DNA of 49,633 bases from an uncultured Lachnospiraceae bacterium (GCA_934371475.1 CAKRNX010000003.1:1-49633), one strand, 5' to 3'. Counted from the first letter of the stretch, positions 26,536-34,507 are shown. A program made the numbers and translations. The notes: generated from the letters alone by a model not told the origin.

Positions 26536-27867
26536 ATGAGAATACGTGCGACGGCGGCCATTCTGGCGGCCAGATTGCTGAGCTTTGGATGTAAGCTGGC
26601 CGGAAAACAGGGTGTGACGATGGCCGGGAAGCTGGCATTGAAAATTGATCCGGACATTCTGCGGGATCTGGCAGGACAGGTGCGGGAAAAGATATTTGTA
26701 GTATGCGGTACGAACGGAAAGACAACAACGAACAATCTTCTCTGCTCAGCGGTAGAGTCTGAAGGCAAAAAGCTGGTGTGCAACCATACCGGCTCCAACA
26801 TGCTGATGGGAGTGGCGGCGGCCTTTGTGCTGGCGGCAAAATGGAACGGCAGGCTGGATGCGGATTATGCCTGCATTGAGGTGGACGAGGCTTCTACCGT
26901 AAAAGTATTTCCCCATTTTAAACCGGACTATATGATCCTGACCAATCTGTTTCGGGATCAGCTGGACCGCTACGGCGAGATTGATATCACGATGAAGCTG
27001 TTAGACCGGGCTATGAAGATGGCTCCCGATATGACCGTTGTTGTGAATGGGGATGACGCATTGTCAGCCTATCTGGCGATGGAGAGTGGTAATCCGTACG
27101 TGACTTACGGCATTAGTGAGAAAGTGTTTGACGAACAGGATACCAGAGAGATCAGGGAGGGACGTTTCTGCAAGCGGTGCGGAGCCAAACTGGAATATGA
27201 TTTCTATCATTACAGCCAGATCGGCGTATACCACTGTCCGTCCTGCGGATTTGCCAGGCCCCCCATTGATTTTGATGCGTCCCATATCCGGATGGATCAC
27301 GGGCTGGAGTTCGAGGTGGAGGGACGCCATATCGCGGCAAACTACAGAGGATTTTATAATATTTACAATATCCTGGCAGCGTACAGCGCAGCCAGGAGTG
27401 CAGGCATGGAGCTGAAGAAGTTTGACCGGGTGCTGTCAGATTTTAATCCGCAGAACGGGCGGAACGAGGTCTTTGCGATTAAGGGCAGCAGAGTGCTGTT
27501 AAATCTGGCCAAAAATCCGGCGGGCTTCAACCAGAATATTTCGGCCGTGATGGAGGATCCAGATTCCAAGGATCTGATTATTGTAATTAATGACAATGCC
27601 CAGGACGGCACGGACATTTCATGGCTGTGGGATGTGGATTTTGATCGGTTCGCAGCAGAGAATATCCGGTCGATTACCGTCAGCGGGATCCGGTGCCAGG
27701 ATATGAGGCTGCGTCTGAAATATGTGGATATTCCATCGGAGCTGATCCCGGATGTGCGGACCGCGATCACGCGCAGACTGGAGGATGGCTGCGGCAATCT
27801 CTATGTGCTGGTGAATTATACGGCTCTCTACAGCACACATAATATTCTGAAAGATATGGAAAAATAA
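26536..27867 (+). CDS. murT: MurT, lipid II isoglutaminyl synthase ligase subunit
   Basis: MurT, with GatD, amidates the alpha-carboxyl of D-glutamate in lipid II at the inner membrane face. The 443-residue protein has a Mur ligase central domain with P-loop CGTNGKTTTNN near residue 57, IEVDEAST, and TNLFRDQLDRYG. A Cys4 ribbon, CKRCG (about 215) and CPSCG (about 235), is the zinc site typical of MurT and absent from classical Mur ligases. The C-terminal DUF1727 domain contains LAKNPAGFNQN and INDNAQDGTDISWLWDVDF. The Shine-Dalgarno is weak (GGCGG). gatD follows after 57 bp. A Lys/Asp set in the P-loop region looks intact. Confidence 0.96.
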   Translation: MRIRATAAILAARLLSFGCKLAGKQGVTMAGKLALKIDPDILRDLAGQVREKIFVVCGTNGKTTTNNLLCSAVESEGKKLVCNHTGSNMLMGVAAAFVLAAKWNGRLDADYACIEVDEASTVKVFPHFKPDYMILTNLFRDQLDRYGEIDITMKLLDRAMKMAPDMTVVVNGDDALSAYLAMESGNPYVTYGISEKVFDEQDTREIREGRFCKRCGAKLEYDFYHYSQIGVYHCPSCGFARPPIDFDASHIRMDHGLEFEVEGRHIAANYRGFYNIYNILAAYSAARSAGMELKKFDRVLSDFNPQNGRNEVFAIKGSRVLLNLAKNPAGFNQNISAVMEDPDSKDLIIVINDNAQDGTDISWLWDVDFDRFAAENIRSITVSGIRCQDMRLRLKYVDIPSELIPDVRTAITRRLEDGCGNLYVLVNYTALYSTHNILKDMEK

Positions 27868-27924
27868 TAGCAGGCTGTCAGTCCTGCAATCTTAAATGGC
27901 ATAAGAGAAGCCGGAGGATATGAG

Positions 27925-28647
27925 ATGAAAATTACAATCGGACATTTATATCCGGATCTTCTAAATCTTTACGGGGACCGGGGAAATATACAATGCATGA
28001 GAAAGAGACTGGAGTGGCGGGGCTTTGAGGCTGAAGTCAGAGAGTTCCAGCTGGATGATCGGATCGATTTTACCGCTCTGGATATCGTGCTTCTCGGAGG
28101 GGGATCCGACCGGGAGCAGATGCTGGTGTGCAGCCAGTTAAAAAAGATACAGAAGGATTTTCAGTCCTATGTGGAGGACGGAGGCTCGGTGCTGGCTGTC
28201 TGCGGCGGCTATCAGCTGCTGGGGCATTATTATGACACGGAGGAAGGCAGGATCGAGGGACTCTCGCTGGTGGATCTGTACACGAAGCAGGGCAGCCCGC
28301 GGCTGATTTCTAATATTGTCATAGAGAATGAGCATTTCCCGTATCCGATCGTGGGATTTGAAAATCACGGCGGCAGGACTTACATCAATGAAAACCGGCC
28401 GTTGGGGAAGGTTATATTCGGATTTGGGAATAACGGGGAGGATCAGCAGGAGGGGGTGCTGTACCGGAACGTGATAGGGACTTATCTGCATGGGCCGCTG
28501 CTTCCCAAAAATCCGCATCTGTGTGATTATCTTCTTAAAAATGCCCTGGAGAGGAAATATGGCAGCCAGGAACTGACGCCGCTTGACGATACCCAGGAAA
28601 AAGAAGCCAATGATTACATTGTGAAACGTTTTGTAAAAAATCATTAA
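27925..28647 (+). CDS. gatD: GatD, lipid II isoglutaminyl synthase glutaminase subunit
   Basis: GatD is a class I glutaminase-like subunit that supplies ammonia to MurT. The 240-residue protein has the catalytic nucleophile Cys93 in VLAVCGGYQLLG and His189 in GTYLHGPLLPKN, the same placement as described for Staphylococcus GatD (Cys94/His189). The N-terminal GHLYPDLLNLYGDRGN is typical. A GGAGGATATGAG ribosome site precedes ATG 27925. The gap from murT has a small GCAGG/CCTGC hairpin. Amidation of muropeptides commonly supports cross-linking, and the next gene is a D,D-carboxypeptidase, so the neighbourhood is a peptidoglycan maturation set. Confidence 0.96.
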   Translation: MKITIGHLYPDLLNLYGDRGNIQCMRKRLEWRGFEAEVREFQLDDRIDFTALDIVLLGGGSDREQMLVCSQLKKIQKDFQSYVEDGGSVLAVCGGYQLLGHYYDTEEGRIEGLSLVDLYTKQGSPRLISNIVIENEHFPYPIVGFENHGGRTYINENRPLGKVIFGFGNNGEDQQEGVLYRNVIGTYLHGPLLPKNPHLCDYLLKNALERKYGSQELTPLDDTQEKEANDYIVKRFVKNH

Positions 28648-28700
28648 ATTTTAAGTTTGTTTGAGGGGTGCAGGGTAAGAGAAGAAATAAAATTTGTCCG

Positions 28701-28740
28701 GGAAACTGCTCCGGAGCAGAGTGCCGGGGCATTCTTGAAC
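28701..28740 (+). repeat. Dispersed repeat tail after gatD
   Basis: GAAACTGCTCCGG...GCCGGGGCATTCTTGAAC. It aligns with 37785-37820 (GAAAACTGTTCCGG...GCCGGGGCATTCCTGAA). It lies about 55 bp after the gatD stop, same orientation. Confidence 0.65.
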
Positions 28741-28760
28741 GGGAAAGGAATTGGAGAAGG

Positions 28761-30413
28761 ATGAAGAGAGAAAATTTATATCGGAGTATTCTGTCACTGC
28801 TTCTGGTATTTTGCCTGGCAATGTCAGGCGCAGCAGCAGTTTGGGCTGAGGAGGATGCGGCGGAAGAAGAGACAGAATACATTCCGGAAGAGTATTACGA
28901 CCCTATCCAGACAAATGAACTGGCGGGGTGGCCGCAGGGAGACGCGGTACCTGCGGGCGCGGCCGTGGTGATGGATCTGGATACGGGGGCATTTCTTTAC
29001 AGCAAAAATGCCACACAGACCAGGTACCCAGCCAGCATTACCAAGATTATGACAGCGCTGGTGACGCTGGAACATGCCAGCCTGGAGGATAGGATTACGT
29101 TTTCCGAGATTGTATACAATATTGAGAGCGACAGCAGCCATGCGGGGATACAGCCCGGAGAGACAATGACAATCGAGCAGGCGCTGAACGCTCTGATGCT
29201 GGAGTCGGCCAACGATGTGGCCAACGGGCTGGCAGAATATGTGGCAGGCAGTATCAGCGGATTTTCTGATCTGATGAATGAGAAAGCGGCGCAGCTGGGA
29301 TGTGTCAACACGCATTTTGCCAACCCGCACGGACTGCATCAGGAAGATCATTACACCTGCGCCTACGATATGGCGCTGATTGCGCAGGCTGCGTATGAGA
29401 ATACGGAGTTCCGGAGACTGGCCAGCACATGTACATTTAACTGTCCCAAGACAAACAAGACGCCGGACGAGCGGTATTTTTACAACCATCACAAGATGCT
29501 TCAGAGCGACAGCGGATATTATCAGGACTGGTGTACGGGAGGAAAGACTGGATTTACATCGGATGCCTGGAATACGCTGGTGACTTACGGAGAGAAAAAC
29601 GGGCTGCGCCTGGTGTGCGTGATCCTGCACGACAACGGAGCGGATCAGGCATACAATGACACGGCAAATCTGATGAACTACGGTTTTGAACAGTTTGACA
29701 GAGTGACTGTGCAGCCGCAGAGGCGCTTTCCGACATTCTATGAAGCGATGGGGCTGGTTTATCTGGGCAGTGTGCAGGAAGGACTGGAGATCAGTGAATT
29801 GCTGCAGCCAACGGCCTCAATGTCCGGGGACGGAATGGTCACGCTGCCAAACGGCATGAGTGCGGCGGAGGTCCGCATAAAAGCAGAAAAACAGGGCTCA
29901 TCAGGAAGTAAAATCAGCTACACATATCATGACTGGACAGTAGGCAGCGTGCAGATGACGATGGCGCCTCTGGTGAGCGGATTGCAGGCACCCTTTGCCC
30001 GCAAGATGAACCTGCAGCTTCTGAGCGAGCGGAGCCATGCCGTGTCTACGCGGGGCAAAGAAGTGGAGGCTACGGCGGCGCTTGTGCTGGGACGCACGCA
30101 GGATATAGTGACCGGTGTGCTCGATTACACGGAACATTTTGTCAGAGAAAACAGGCTGGTGGTGATCTGCATCGGTGCTGTGATCCTGGCAGTGCTGCTG
30201 ATATTTGTGCTCATTCTGATTATGCGTTGCAGCAGGGAGGCGAGAATGCGCAGGCATCGCCGCCAGGAAGAAAAAGTGCGTCTGCGGATCGAAGAAGAAA
30301 TCGACCAGAAGACGACAGATGAAATTGAACAGGAACTGAGGGCAGCGATGGAGAAAGAACGCCAGAGACAGCTGCGTGAGGCAAATAAAAATAAGGGAGA
30401 GGTAAAAGTATGA
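28761..30413 (+). CDS. D-alanyl-D-alanine carboxypeptidase (PBP5/DacF-like)
   Basis: This is a low-molecular-weight penicillin-binding protein that trims the terminal D-Ala of stem peptides outside the membrane. ATG 28761 has TGGAGAAGG upstream. The protein of 550 residues has a signal peptide ending near AVWA-EE, an acidic stretch, and the Peptidase_S11 domain with Ser92-x-x-Lys95 (PASITKIM), Ser149-Ala-Asn151 and Lys262-Thr-Gly264. A C-terminal beta domain follows, then a membrane helix (LVVICIGAVILAVLLIFVLI) and a highly charged cytoplasmic tail of about 60 residues rich in Arg/Glu, predicted helical. That tail is unlike the amphipathic anchor of classical PBP5. The stop overlaps the next start by 4 nt. 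Confidence 0.92.
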   Translation: MKRENLYRSILSLLLVFCLAMSGAAAVWAEEDAAEEETEYIPEEYYDPIQTNELAGWPQGDAVPAGAAVVMDLDTGAFLYSKNATQTRYPASITKIMTALVTLEHASLEDRITFSEIVYNIESDSSHAGIQPGETMTIEQALNALMLESANDVANGLAEYVAGSISGFSDLMNEKAAQLGCVNTHFANPHGLHQEDHYTCAYDMALIAQAAYENTEFRRLASTCTFNCPKTNKTPDERYFYNHHKMLQSDSGYYQDWCTGGKTGFTSDAWNTLVTYGEKNGLRLVCVILHDNGADQAYNDTANLMNYGFEQFDRVTVQPQRRFPTFYEAMGLVYLGSVQEGLEISELLQPTASMSGDGMVTLPNGMSAAEVRIKAEKQGSSGSKISYTYHDWTVGSVQMTMAPLVSGLQAPFARKMNLQLLSERSHAVSTRGKEVEATAALVLGRTQDIVTGVLDYTEHFVRENRLVVICIGAVILAVLLIFVLILIMRCSREARMRRHRRQEEKVRLRIEEEIDQKTTDEIEQELRAAMEKERQRQLREANKNKGEVKV

Positions 30414-31147
30414 ACTGGGTTGCACCGATCAAAGACGACGAAACACTGAAAAAATTCAAAGAGAAACTGAGAGAAATGGACGACAAGTACTACATTATGT
30501 TTGAAATTGGTGTGGGAACCGGACTCCAGCTGCAGGACATTCTGAAATTTCACAACAAGGATATCAGAGGAAAGGACTGTATTGAGGCCTACATAGGGAC
30601 GAAGAATGTGAAACGCACGTTTTATATTCCGGATGATGTAAGAGAGATCATTGACCGCTATACAGAGGGAAAAGATCCGGATGCCTATCTGATCCTGGGT
30701 CATGCCAGCTCCCCGTCCCCGCTCTCCAGAGAGCAGGCATATCGGGCATTAAAGAGCGCAGGCAGAAGTATTGGTCTGACCTCGATCGGTGCGCAGACTA
30801 TGAGAAAGACATTTGCGTGGAGATATTATAAATCAACGGGAGATATTTATTATCTCCAGAATTTATTAAATCATGCTTCTCCGTCCATTACATACCGTTA
30901 TATTGGTGAGAAGCCTAATGTGGAGGTTGTGTTGAAGAAGATGACTCCGGAAGAAAACGAGAGAAGCCGTTATATCCTGTATCATGAGGATGCAGGCAAA
31001 AAGAGAATGGAAGCCGTCAAGGACATGATGGATGAGCTGGAAAAAGAAATGCTCAATCCCTGCAACAATGATGCGTTTTACGGACGTGTGGACTGTCTGC
31101 TGACAGAGATTGAGGAGCTGATCCGCAATTTTAAAGCGACAAAATAA
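30410..31147 (+). CDS. Degenerate tyrosine recombinase-like protein, coupled to the carboxypeptidase
   Basis: This 245-residue protein matches the catalytic domain of phage integrase/XerD proteins without the N-terminal SAM-like domain. Alignment by eye to XerD: the first catalytic Arg (GLRVSEL) is Gln40 in GTGLQLQDIL; the box II His of H-x-x-R is Gln129 (QTMR, Arg132 kept); the third His is kept (LNH, His155); the nucleophile Tyr is kept at Tyr164 (SITYRYIG). A Lys near 65-68 is present. With two of the six key positions changed, strand cleavage may be lost. A helical C-terminal extension follows (about 185-245). Its ATG overlaps the carboxypeptidase stop (ATGA), so it is not a recent insertion. 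No attachment sites or phage genes are nearby. Confidence 0.72.
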   Translation: MNWVAPIKDDETLKKFKEKLREMDDKYYIMFEIGVGTGLQLQDILKFHNKDIRGKDCIEAYIGTKNVKRTFYIPDDVREIIDRYTEGKDPDAYLILGHASSPSPLSREQAYRALKSAGRSIGLTSIGAQTMRKTFAWRYYKSTGDIYYLQNLLNHASPSITYRYIGEKPNVEVVLKKMTPEENERSRYILYHEDAGKKRMEAVKDMMDELEKEMLNPCNNDAFYGRVDCLLTEIEELIRNFKATK

Positions 31148-31153
31148 GTGTGG

Positions 31154-32233
31154 TTATCTGTGATAACGGGTGCTGCCATATTTATTTCCGGAACTGGAAT
31201 TATATTTTCTGGTTCCGGATTTTTTGTGTCTGCCGTTTCGGGCGGAGCCTTCCTGTTCCTGAACGGAAGTGTTCCGTGTATGTGTGGTATAGGCTTTTTT
31301 GAGACGGCGCTTCACCCGCAGCACTTCCTGCTTTTCACGGATGGAATAGGCTTCTTCGTCATCTACCAGCTTCAGAGTCTTGACGACATAGTAGCTGCCG
31401 TCCTCATGCTGGCGCATCCGGGCTTTGCCTTTGAGCCAGCCGTGTTCCTGACACCAGGCCAGACAGAAGTAATTACGGCTCCCGCTGGAAAACCATCGGA
31501 TTTTTTTGCGGGCGCTCTGATGGCACAGATAGCAGCGGGTGGAGGCTACCATACGGTCCTTCATGGCATCGGCTTTGGAAGCAAAAGGTTTGGATACATA
31601 CTTGTAATACGTTTTGTAATTAATGTGGATTTCCTGCCGCCTGTTGGCGGGTGTGCGGTAATAATCCACAGAAGAGTTATTCAGGATGTCCTCATCCGAG
31701 AGATGTTTCATGACCCGGGCCGTATAGAGTGCATCGTCATAGGCGTCGTGGAAGGGGATCTCCTTGGAAAGCTGAAGAAAATCCACAGCGTGCTCCAGGG
31801 ATCTTCGTGTTTTGCGATCTTCGTAGACGATGCTGAAAATTTTCTGAATGTCATAGTAAAACAGGGGGAAACGGAAAGGATTTTCCATGGAGTGCCAGGC
31901 AAAATTGCGCTGCAGTTCCAGCAGATCTCCCGGTCCCCAGGTACAAAAGGCAGGGTTTTCCCCGCACCAGTCGATAAAATCGGCTGCCACTTCAGGAAAC
32001 AGCCGCTTGTCTGCCAGATCTTTTTCAGTGAGGGTGATAATCTCACGGGTCATATGGTGCAGCGTTGTATAGACCTGCGGCCGGATAATTTCATGGAAAC
32101 GGTCCAGGATCATATGCTCGCTGTTCATTTTAACTGCTCCGATTTCGATAATCTCGAAAGGAAGCAGAGGCTCTTCTTTTATTTTTCCGTTAGGACTCTG
32201 GTTCCATTCCAGATCCAGCACAATATAGTTCAT
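31154..32233 (-). CDS. DEDD-family 3'-5' exonuclease with Cys-rich C-terminal region
   Basis: The N-terminal domain (about 1-180) is an RNase T/PolC-epsilon-type exonuclease: Asp7 and Glu9 in IVLDLEWNQSP, and the later FHDAYDDALYTARV with the His and Asp of the DEDDh site. The start at 32233 has GGGAG 7 nt upstream; ATGs further out add MTAGDI. The C-terminal half has a possible metal site, CYLC near residue 240 and FCLAWCQEHGW near 265, then a basic tail rich in Arg, Lys, Ser and Asn. Substrate (DNA or RNA) cannot be told from sequence. It converges on the recombinase-like gene with 6 bp between stops. Confidence 0.85.
   Translation of the reverse strand: MNYIVLDLEWNQSPNGKIKEEPLLPFEIIEIGAVKMNSEHMILDRFHEIIRPQVYTTLHHMTREIITLTEKDLADKRLFPEVAADFIDWCGENPAFCTWGPGDLLELQRNFAWHSMENPFRFPLFYYDIQKIFSIVYEDRKTRRSLEHAVDFLQLSKEIPFHDAYDDALYTARVMKHLSDEDILNNSSVDYYRTPANRRQEIHINYKTYYKYVSKPFASKADAMKDRMVASTRCYLCHQSARKKIRWFSSGSRNYFCLAWCQEHGWLKGKARMRQHEDGSYYVVKTLKLVDDEEAYSIREKQEVLRVKRRLKKAYTTHTRNTSVQEQEGSARNGRHKKSGTRKYNSSSGNKYGSTRYHR
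31187..31226 (+). terminator. Terminator for murT/dac cluster inside the convergent exonuclease gene
   Basis: TCCGGAAC (31187-31194) pairs with GTTCCGGA (31212-31219), with an internal GAA/TTC pair, followed by six T (31220-31225). It points plus and lies in the last codons of the minus-strand exonuclease, whose low-complexity Ser/Gly/Asn end may be shaped by it. Confidence 0.7.
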
Positions 32234-32324
32234 AATATCTCCCGCAGTCATGTCGTGTTGTCAGGATGAACAGAATACAGATTCAATACGCAGTTTGTTT
32301 AGCTGAGTCTTTATCTGAGTCTCA

Positions 32325-32353
32325 AGTATACACAGTTTAGAGGAAAAATACAA
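32325..32353 (-). promoter_or_regulatory. Promoter of the exonuclease gene
   Basis: On the minus strand TTGTAT (32353-32348), 17 nt, TATACT (32330-32325). The start codon is about 92 nt downstream. A minus-oriented repeat tail (TGGGCATTCCTGAA, 32397-32410) lies just upstream of it. Confidence 0.6.
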
Positions 32354-32596
32354 GAAATACAGGAAAAATCGTTTCTGCATGCAGTACGCTTTGCGTTCAG
32401 GAATGCCCAGGCAATTCTGTCAGAGACTATATTAGATGGGGCTTGACTTCCGCCACGGATACGGATTTGTTTCCCGTTCCACAGAAAAGTTCTCACCGTA
32501 TATTCTGGTCAGTTTGTACAGAAACAGGCAGATATTCCGGCAGATTAACGGGAATGGTATGAAAATAGCAGGACAGATGTCAGATCTGACAAGGGT

Positions 32597-32625
32597 TTGA
32601 CAAAAAGTTTGGTTACTTCATGTAT
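32597..32625 (+). promoter_or_regulatory. Possible promoter upstream of the MITE-like element and ATPase gene
   Basis: A perfect TTGACA at 32597-32602 is followed 17 nt later by ATGTAT, a poor -10. A TATACT lies at 32648-32653 but without a -35. If used, the transcript would run through the inverted-repeat element before the ATPase gene. Confidence 0.35.
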
Positions 32626-32652
32626 GGAGGGCAGGAAGGGAATTTAGTATAC

Positions 32653-32817
32653 TAGAGTGTGTTTGAAAAAACATTTCCGCGATCTGCAAGCCCCACTTTG
32701 CGGTATATTTTGTCCTTATTCGGTTGACGTAGCCCCGCTACGCCGCCCTCATTCGGACAAAATCTCCCACAAACTGGAACTCGCAGCTCACAAAAAGCCT
32801 TTTTCAAACACGCTCTA
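32653..32817. mobile_element. MITE-like element with nested inverted repeats
   Basis: The outer arms TAGAGTGTGTTTGAAAAA (32653-32670) and TTTTTCAAACACGCTCTA (32800-32817) match at 17 of 18 positions. Inside, ATTTTGTCC pairs with GGACAAAAT, and CGTAGC pairs with GCTACG around CCC at the centre. The whole 165 bp can fold as one long hairpin. No transposase is coded; the small open frame across it is an artefact. No clear target-site duplication is visible. It occupies the otherwise gene-free 32234-32954 gap, with nothing else recognised beyond the promoters noted. Confidence 0.75.
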
Positions 32818-32954
32818 CGAACAGTGAAATGTGACAGAGAGGTTTGACACGGTGCGGTGACGGAGGCGGACAGTAAATGTCCGGTCAGATACCGCAATGG
32901 TTAAAAATATGATATATGGCTGCCGAGAGCGGCCGCAAAACAGGGAGGGTATTT

Positions 32955-34067
32955 ATGGCAAGTTTATCACTGGAACACATTACAAAAGTTTATCCCAACG
33001 GATTTGAGGCGGTAAAGGATTTCAATCTGGAGATTAAGGATAAGGAATTTATCATTTTTGTAGGTCCTTCCGGATGTGGAAAGTCCACGACGCTGCGTAT
33101 GATTGCAGGTCTGGAGGAGATTTCCGGCGGAACACTGAAAATCGGGGATCGAGTGGTCAATGATGTAGAGCCCAAAGACAGAGATATCGCAATGGTATTT
33201 CAGAGCTATGCGCTGTATCCCCATATGACCGTGTACGACAATATGGCATTCAGCCTGAAGATCCGCAAAACGCCGAAGGATCAGATTGATAAAATGGTGC
33301 ATGAGGCTGCCAGGATCCTGGATCTGGAGAAGCTGCTGGACCGCAAGCCCAAGGCGCTTTCAGGAGGGCAGAGACAGCGTGTTGCCATGGGCCGTGCGAT
33401 TGTACGTAATCCCAAGGTATTCCTGATGGATGAGCCGCTCTCCAACCTGGATGCAAAGCTGCGTGTACAGATGAGAACAGAGATTTCCAAGCTGCACCAG
33501 AGACTGGGTGCGACGATCATCTACGTAACCCATGACCAGACAGAGGCTATGACACTGGGAACCCGTATTGTTGTGATGAAAGACGGCGTGGTGCAGCAGG
33601 TAGATACTCCGCAGAATCTCTACAATGAGCCGGGCAATTTGTTCGTAGCCGGATTTATCGGGTCTCCGCAGATGAATATGCTGGATGCGCAGGTACAGGT
33701 AAGCGGAAAAGAAGCATATCTGCAGGTAGGATCCACAGCGCGCGTGAAGCTGCCGGAGAACAAGGCGAAAAAGCTGATCGAAAAAGGATATGACGGCAAG
33801 ACTGTCGTTATGGGTATCCGGCCGGAGAATATCACGGATGATGATGAGGCTGTTGCAGGATCAGATGCGGTTCTTGAGGCCAAAATCGAAGTATATGAAC
33901 TGCTGGGAGCGGAAGTTTATCTGTATTTTACGGTAAATGGAAGCAATATGACAGCCAGAGTTAATCCGCGCACGCAGGCAAGAACCGGCGATACTGTGAA
34001 GTTCGCGCTGGATGTGGACAAGATCCATGTATTTGACAAAGAGACAGAGCTGACAATCACAAACTAA
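32955..34067 (+). CDS. ugpC: Carbohydrate ABC importer ATPase, MsmX/UgpC type
   Basis: This 370-residue ATPase energises sugar importers at the membrane. Motifs are Walker A GPSGCGKSTT, Q-loop VFQSYALYPHM, signature LSGGQRQR, Walker B VFLMDEPLSNLD and the His loop VTHDQTEA. The C-terminal third (about 240-370) is the regulatory OB/TOBE region with GIRPENI and the closing TARVNPRTQARTGD. The start at 32955 has GGGAGG upstream. No permease or binding-protein gene is near, as with Bacillus MsmX, which serves several importers. The ugpC label is by family convention; msmX would serve equally. A terminator follows at 34200. Confidence 0.93.
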   Translation: MASLSLEHITKVYPNGFEAVKDFNLEIKDKEFIIFVGPSGCGKSTTLRMIAGLEEISGGTLKIGDRVVNDVEPKDRDIAMVFQSYALYPHMTVYDNMAFSLKIRKTPKDQIDKMVHEAARILDLEKLLDRKPKALSGGQRQRVAMGRAIVRNPKVFLMDEPLSNLDAKLRVQMRTEISKLHQRLGATIIYVTHDQTEAMTLGTRIVVMKDGVVQQVDTPQNLYNEPGNLFVAGFIGSPQMNMLDAQVQVSGKEAYLQVGSTARVKLPENKAKKLIEKGYDGKTVVMGIRPENITDDDEAVAGSDAVLEAKIEVYELLGAEVYLYFTVNGSNMTARVNPRTQARTGDTVKFALDVDKIHVFDKETELTITN

Positions 34068-34089
34068 AAGAATGGAGAAAATCAGTCAG

Positions 34090-34139
34090 ACAGATGCATA
34101 ACGTACACCTTGCAGCAAGAACGCCGGGACATTCCTGAA
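34090..34139 (+). repeat. Dispersed repeat, solo copy after the ATPase gene
   Basis: GTACACCTTGCAGCAAGAAC followed by GCCGGGACATTCCTGAA. The middle matches the copies after gyrA and metK. Confidence 0.65.
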
Positions 34140-34199
34140 ACTGTTAAATGATTGCTGCACAGGGCTGAAGTATGCCTGAAAATTTGGGTAAAGCAGAAA

Positions 34200-34261
34200 G
34201 AGAGATACTGTAAAACGGGTAAAAATTTATCTGAAAGACAGTATCTCTCATATTTTTTTAA
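34200..34261 (+). terminator. Terminator of the ATPase gene
   Basis: GAGAGATACTGT (34200-34211) pairs perfectly with ACAGTATCTCTC (34238-34249), followed by ATATTTTTTTA. Confidence 0.88.
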
Positions 34262-34296
34262 GATATTCTTGCATCAGAATATGATTTCGTGTAAGA

Positions 34297-34326
34297 TGTA
34301 CAAAAAAGTGAAACGTATTTTGTACA
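34297..34326. promoter_or_regulatory. Operator-like inverted repeat upstream of the PucR/CdaR-like gene
   Basis: TGTACAAAA (34297-34305) and TTTTGTACA (34318-34326) are perfect 9-bp arms with a 12-nt spacer. It lies in an AT-rich stretch after the ATPase terminator and before the regulator. TATATT at 34332 could be a -10, which would place the palindrome over the promoter. Its distance from the regulator start is about 215 nt. Confidence 0.45.
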
Positions 34327-34367
34327 ATATTTATATTCGATACATTTTTGAATGCAGAATAAACATT

Positions 34368-34507
34368 CCCTGCTTCAGGTGCGCGGAGTACTAAGCGGTG
34401 GGGCAGGGGGATGCTTATGCAGGCGGGAGTTAAAATCTCCCGTTGACAGTTGCAGAGCGACTGTGTTCATGAGCAGGCAGCGAAAGCGGATTGCGAATGT
34501 CCGCTTT
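34368..34507 (+). repeat. Leader repeats before the regulator: 32-bp repeat and GCGGA hairpin
   Basis: The 32-bp repeat at 34368-34399 is the second copy of 22426-22457. At 34483-34507 a hairpin AAAGCGGA, 9-nt loop ending GAATG, TCCGCTTT precedes the ribosome site AAGAAGGAGG. The same hairpin, arm for arm, occurs at 48045-48069 just before atpE. Between them, ATCTCCC/GGGAG-like pairs occur but are short. Confidence 0.6.

Noticed and set aside
30410..31147. Integrase marking a prophage or integrative element
   Set aside because: No phage or conjugation genes, no direct repeats at ends, and a 4-nt translational overlap with a housekeeping gene.
31148..32269. 373-codon plus-strand frame opposite the exonuclease
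   Set aside because: The exonuclease motifs, its ribosome site and promoter are all on the minus strand; the plus frame has a terminator within its first codons.
32652..32897. 81-codon minus-strand frame over the MITE-like element
   Set aside because: It simply reads across the inverted repeats; no start signal.
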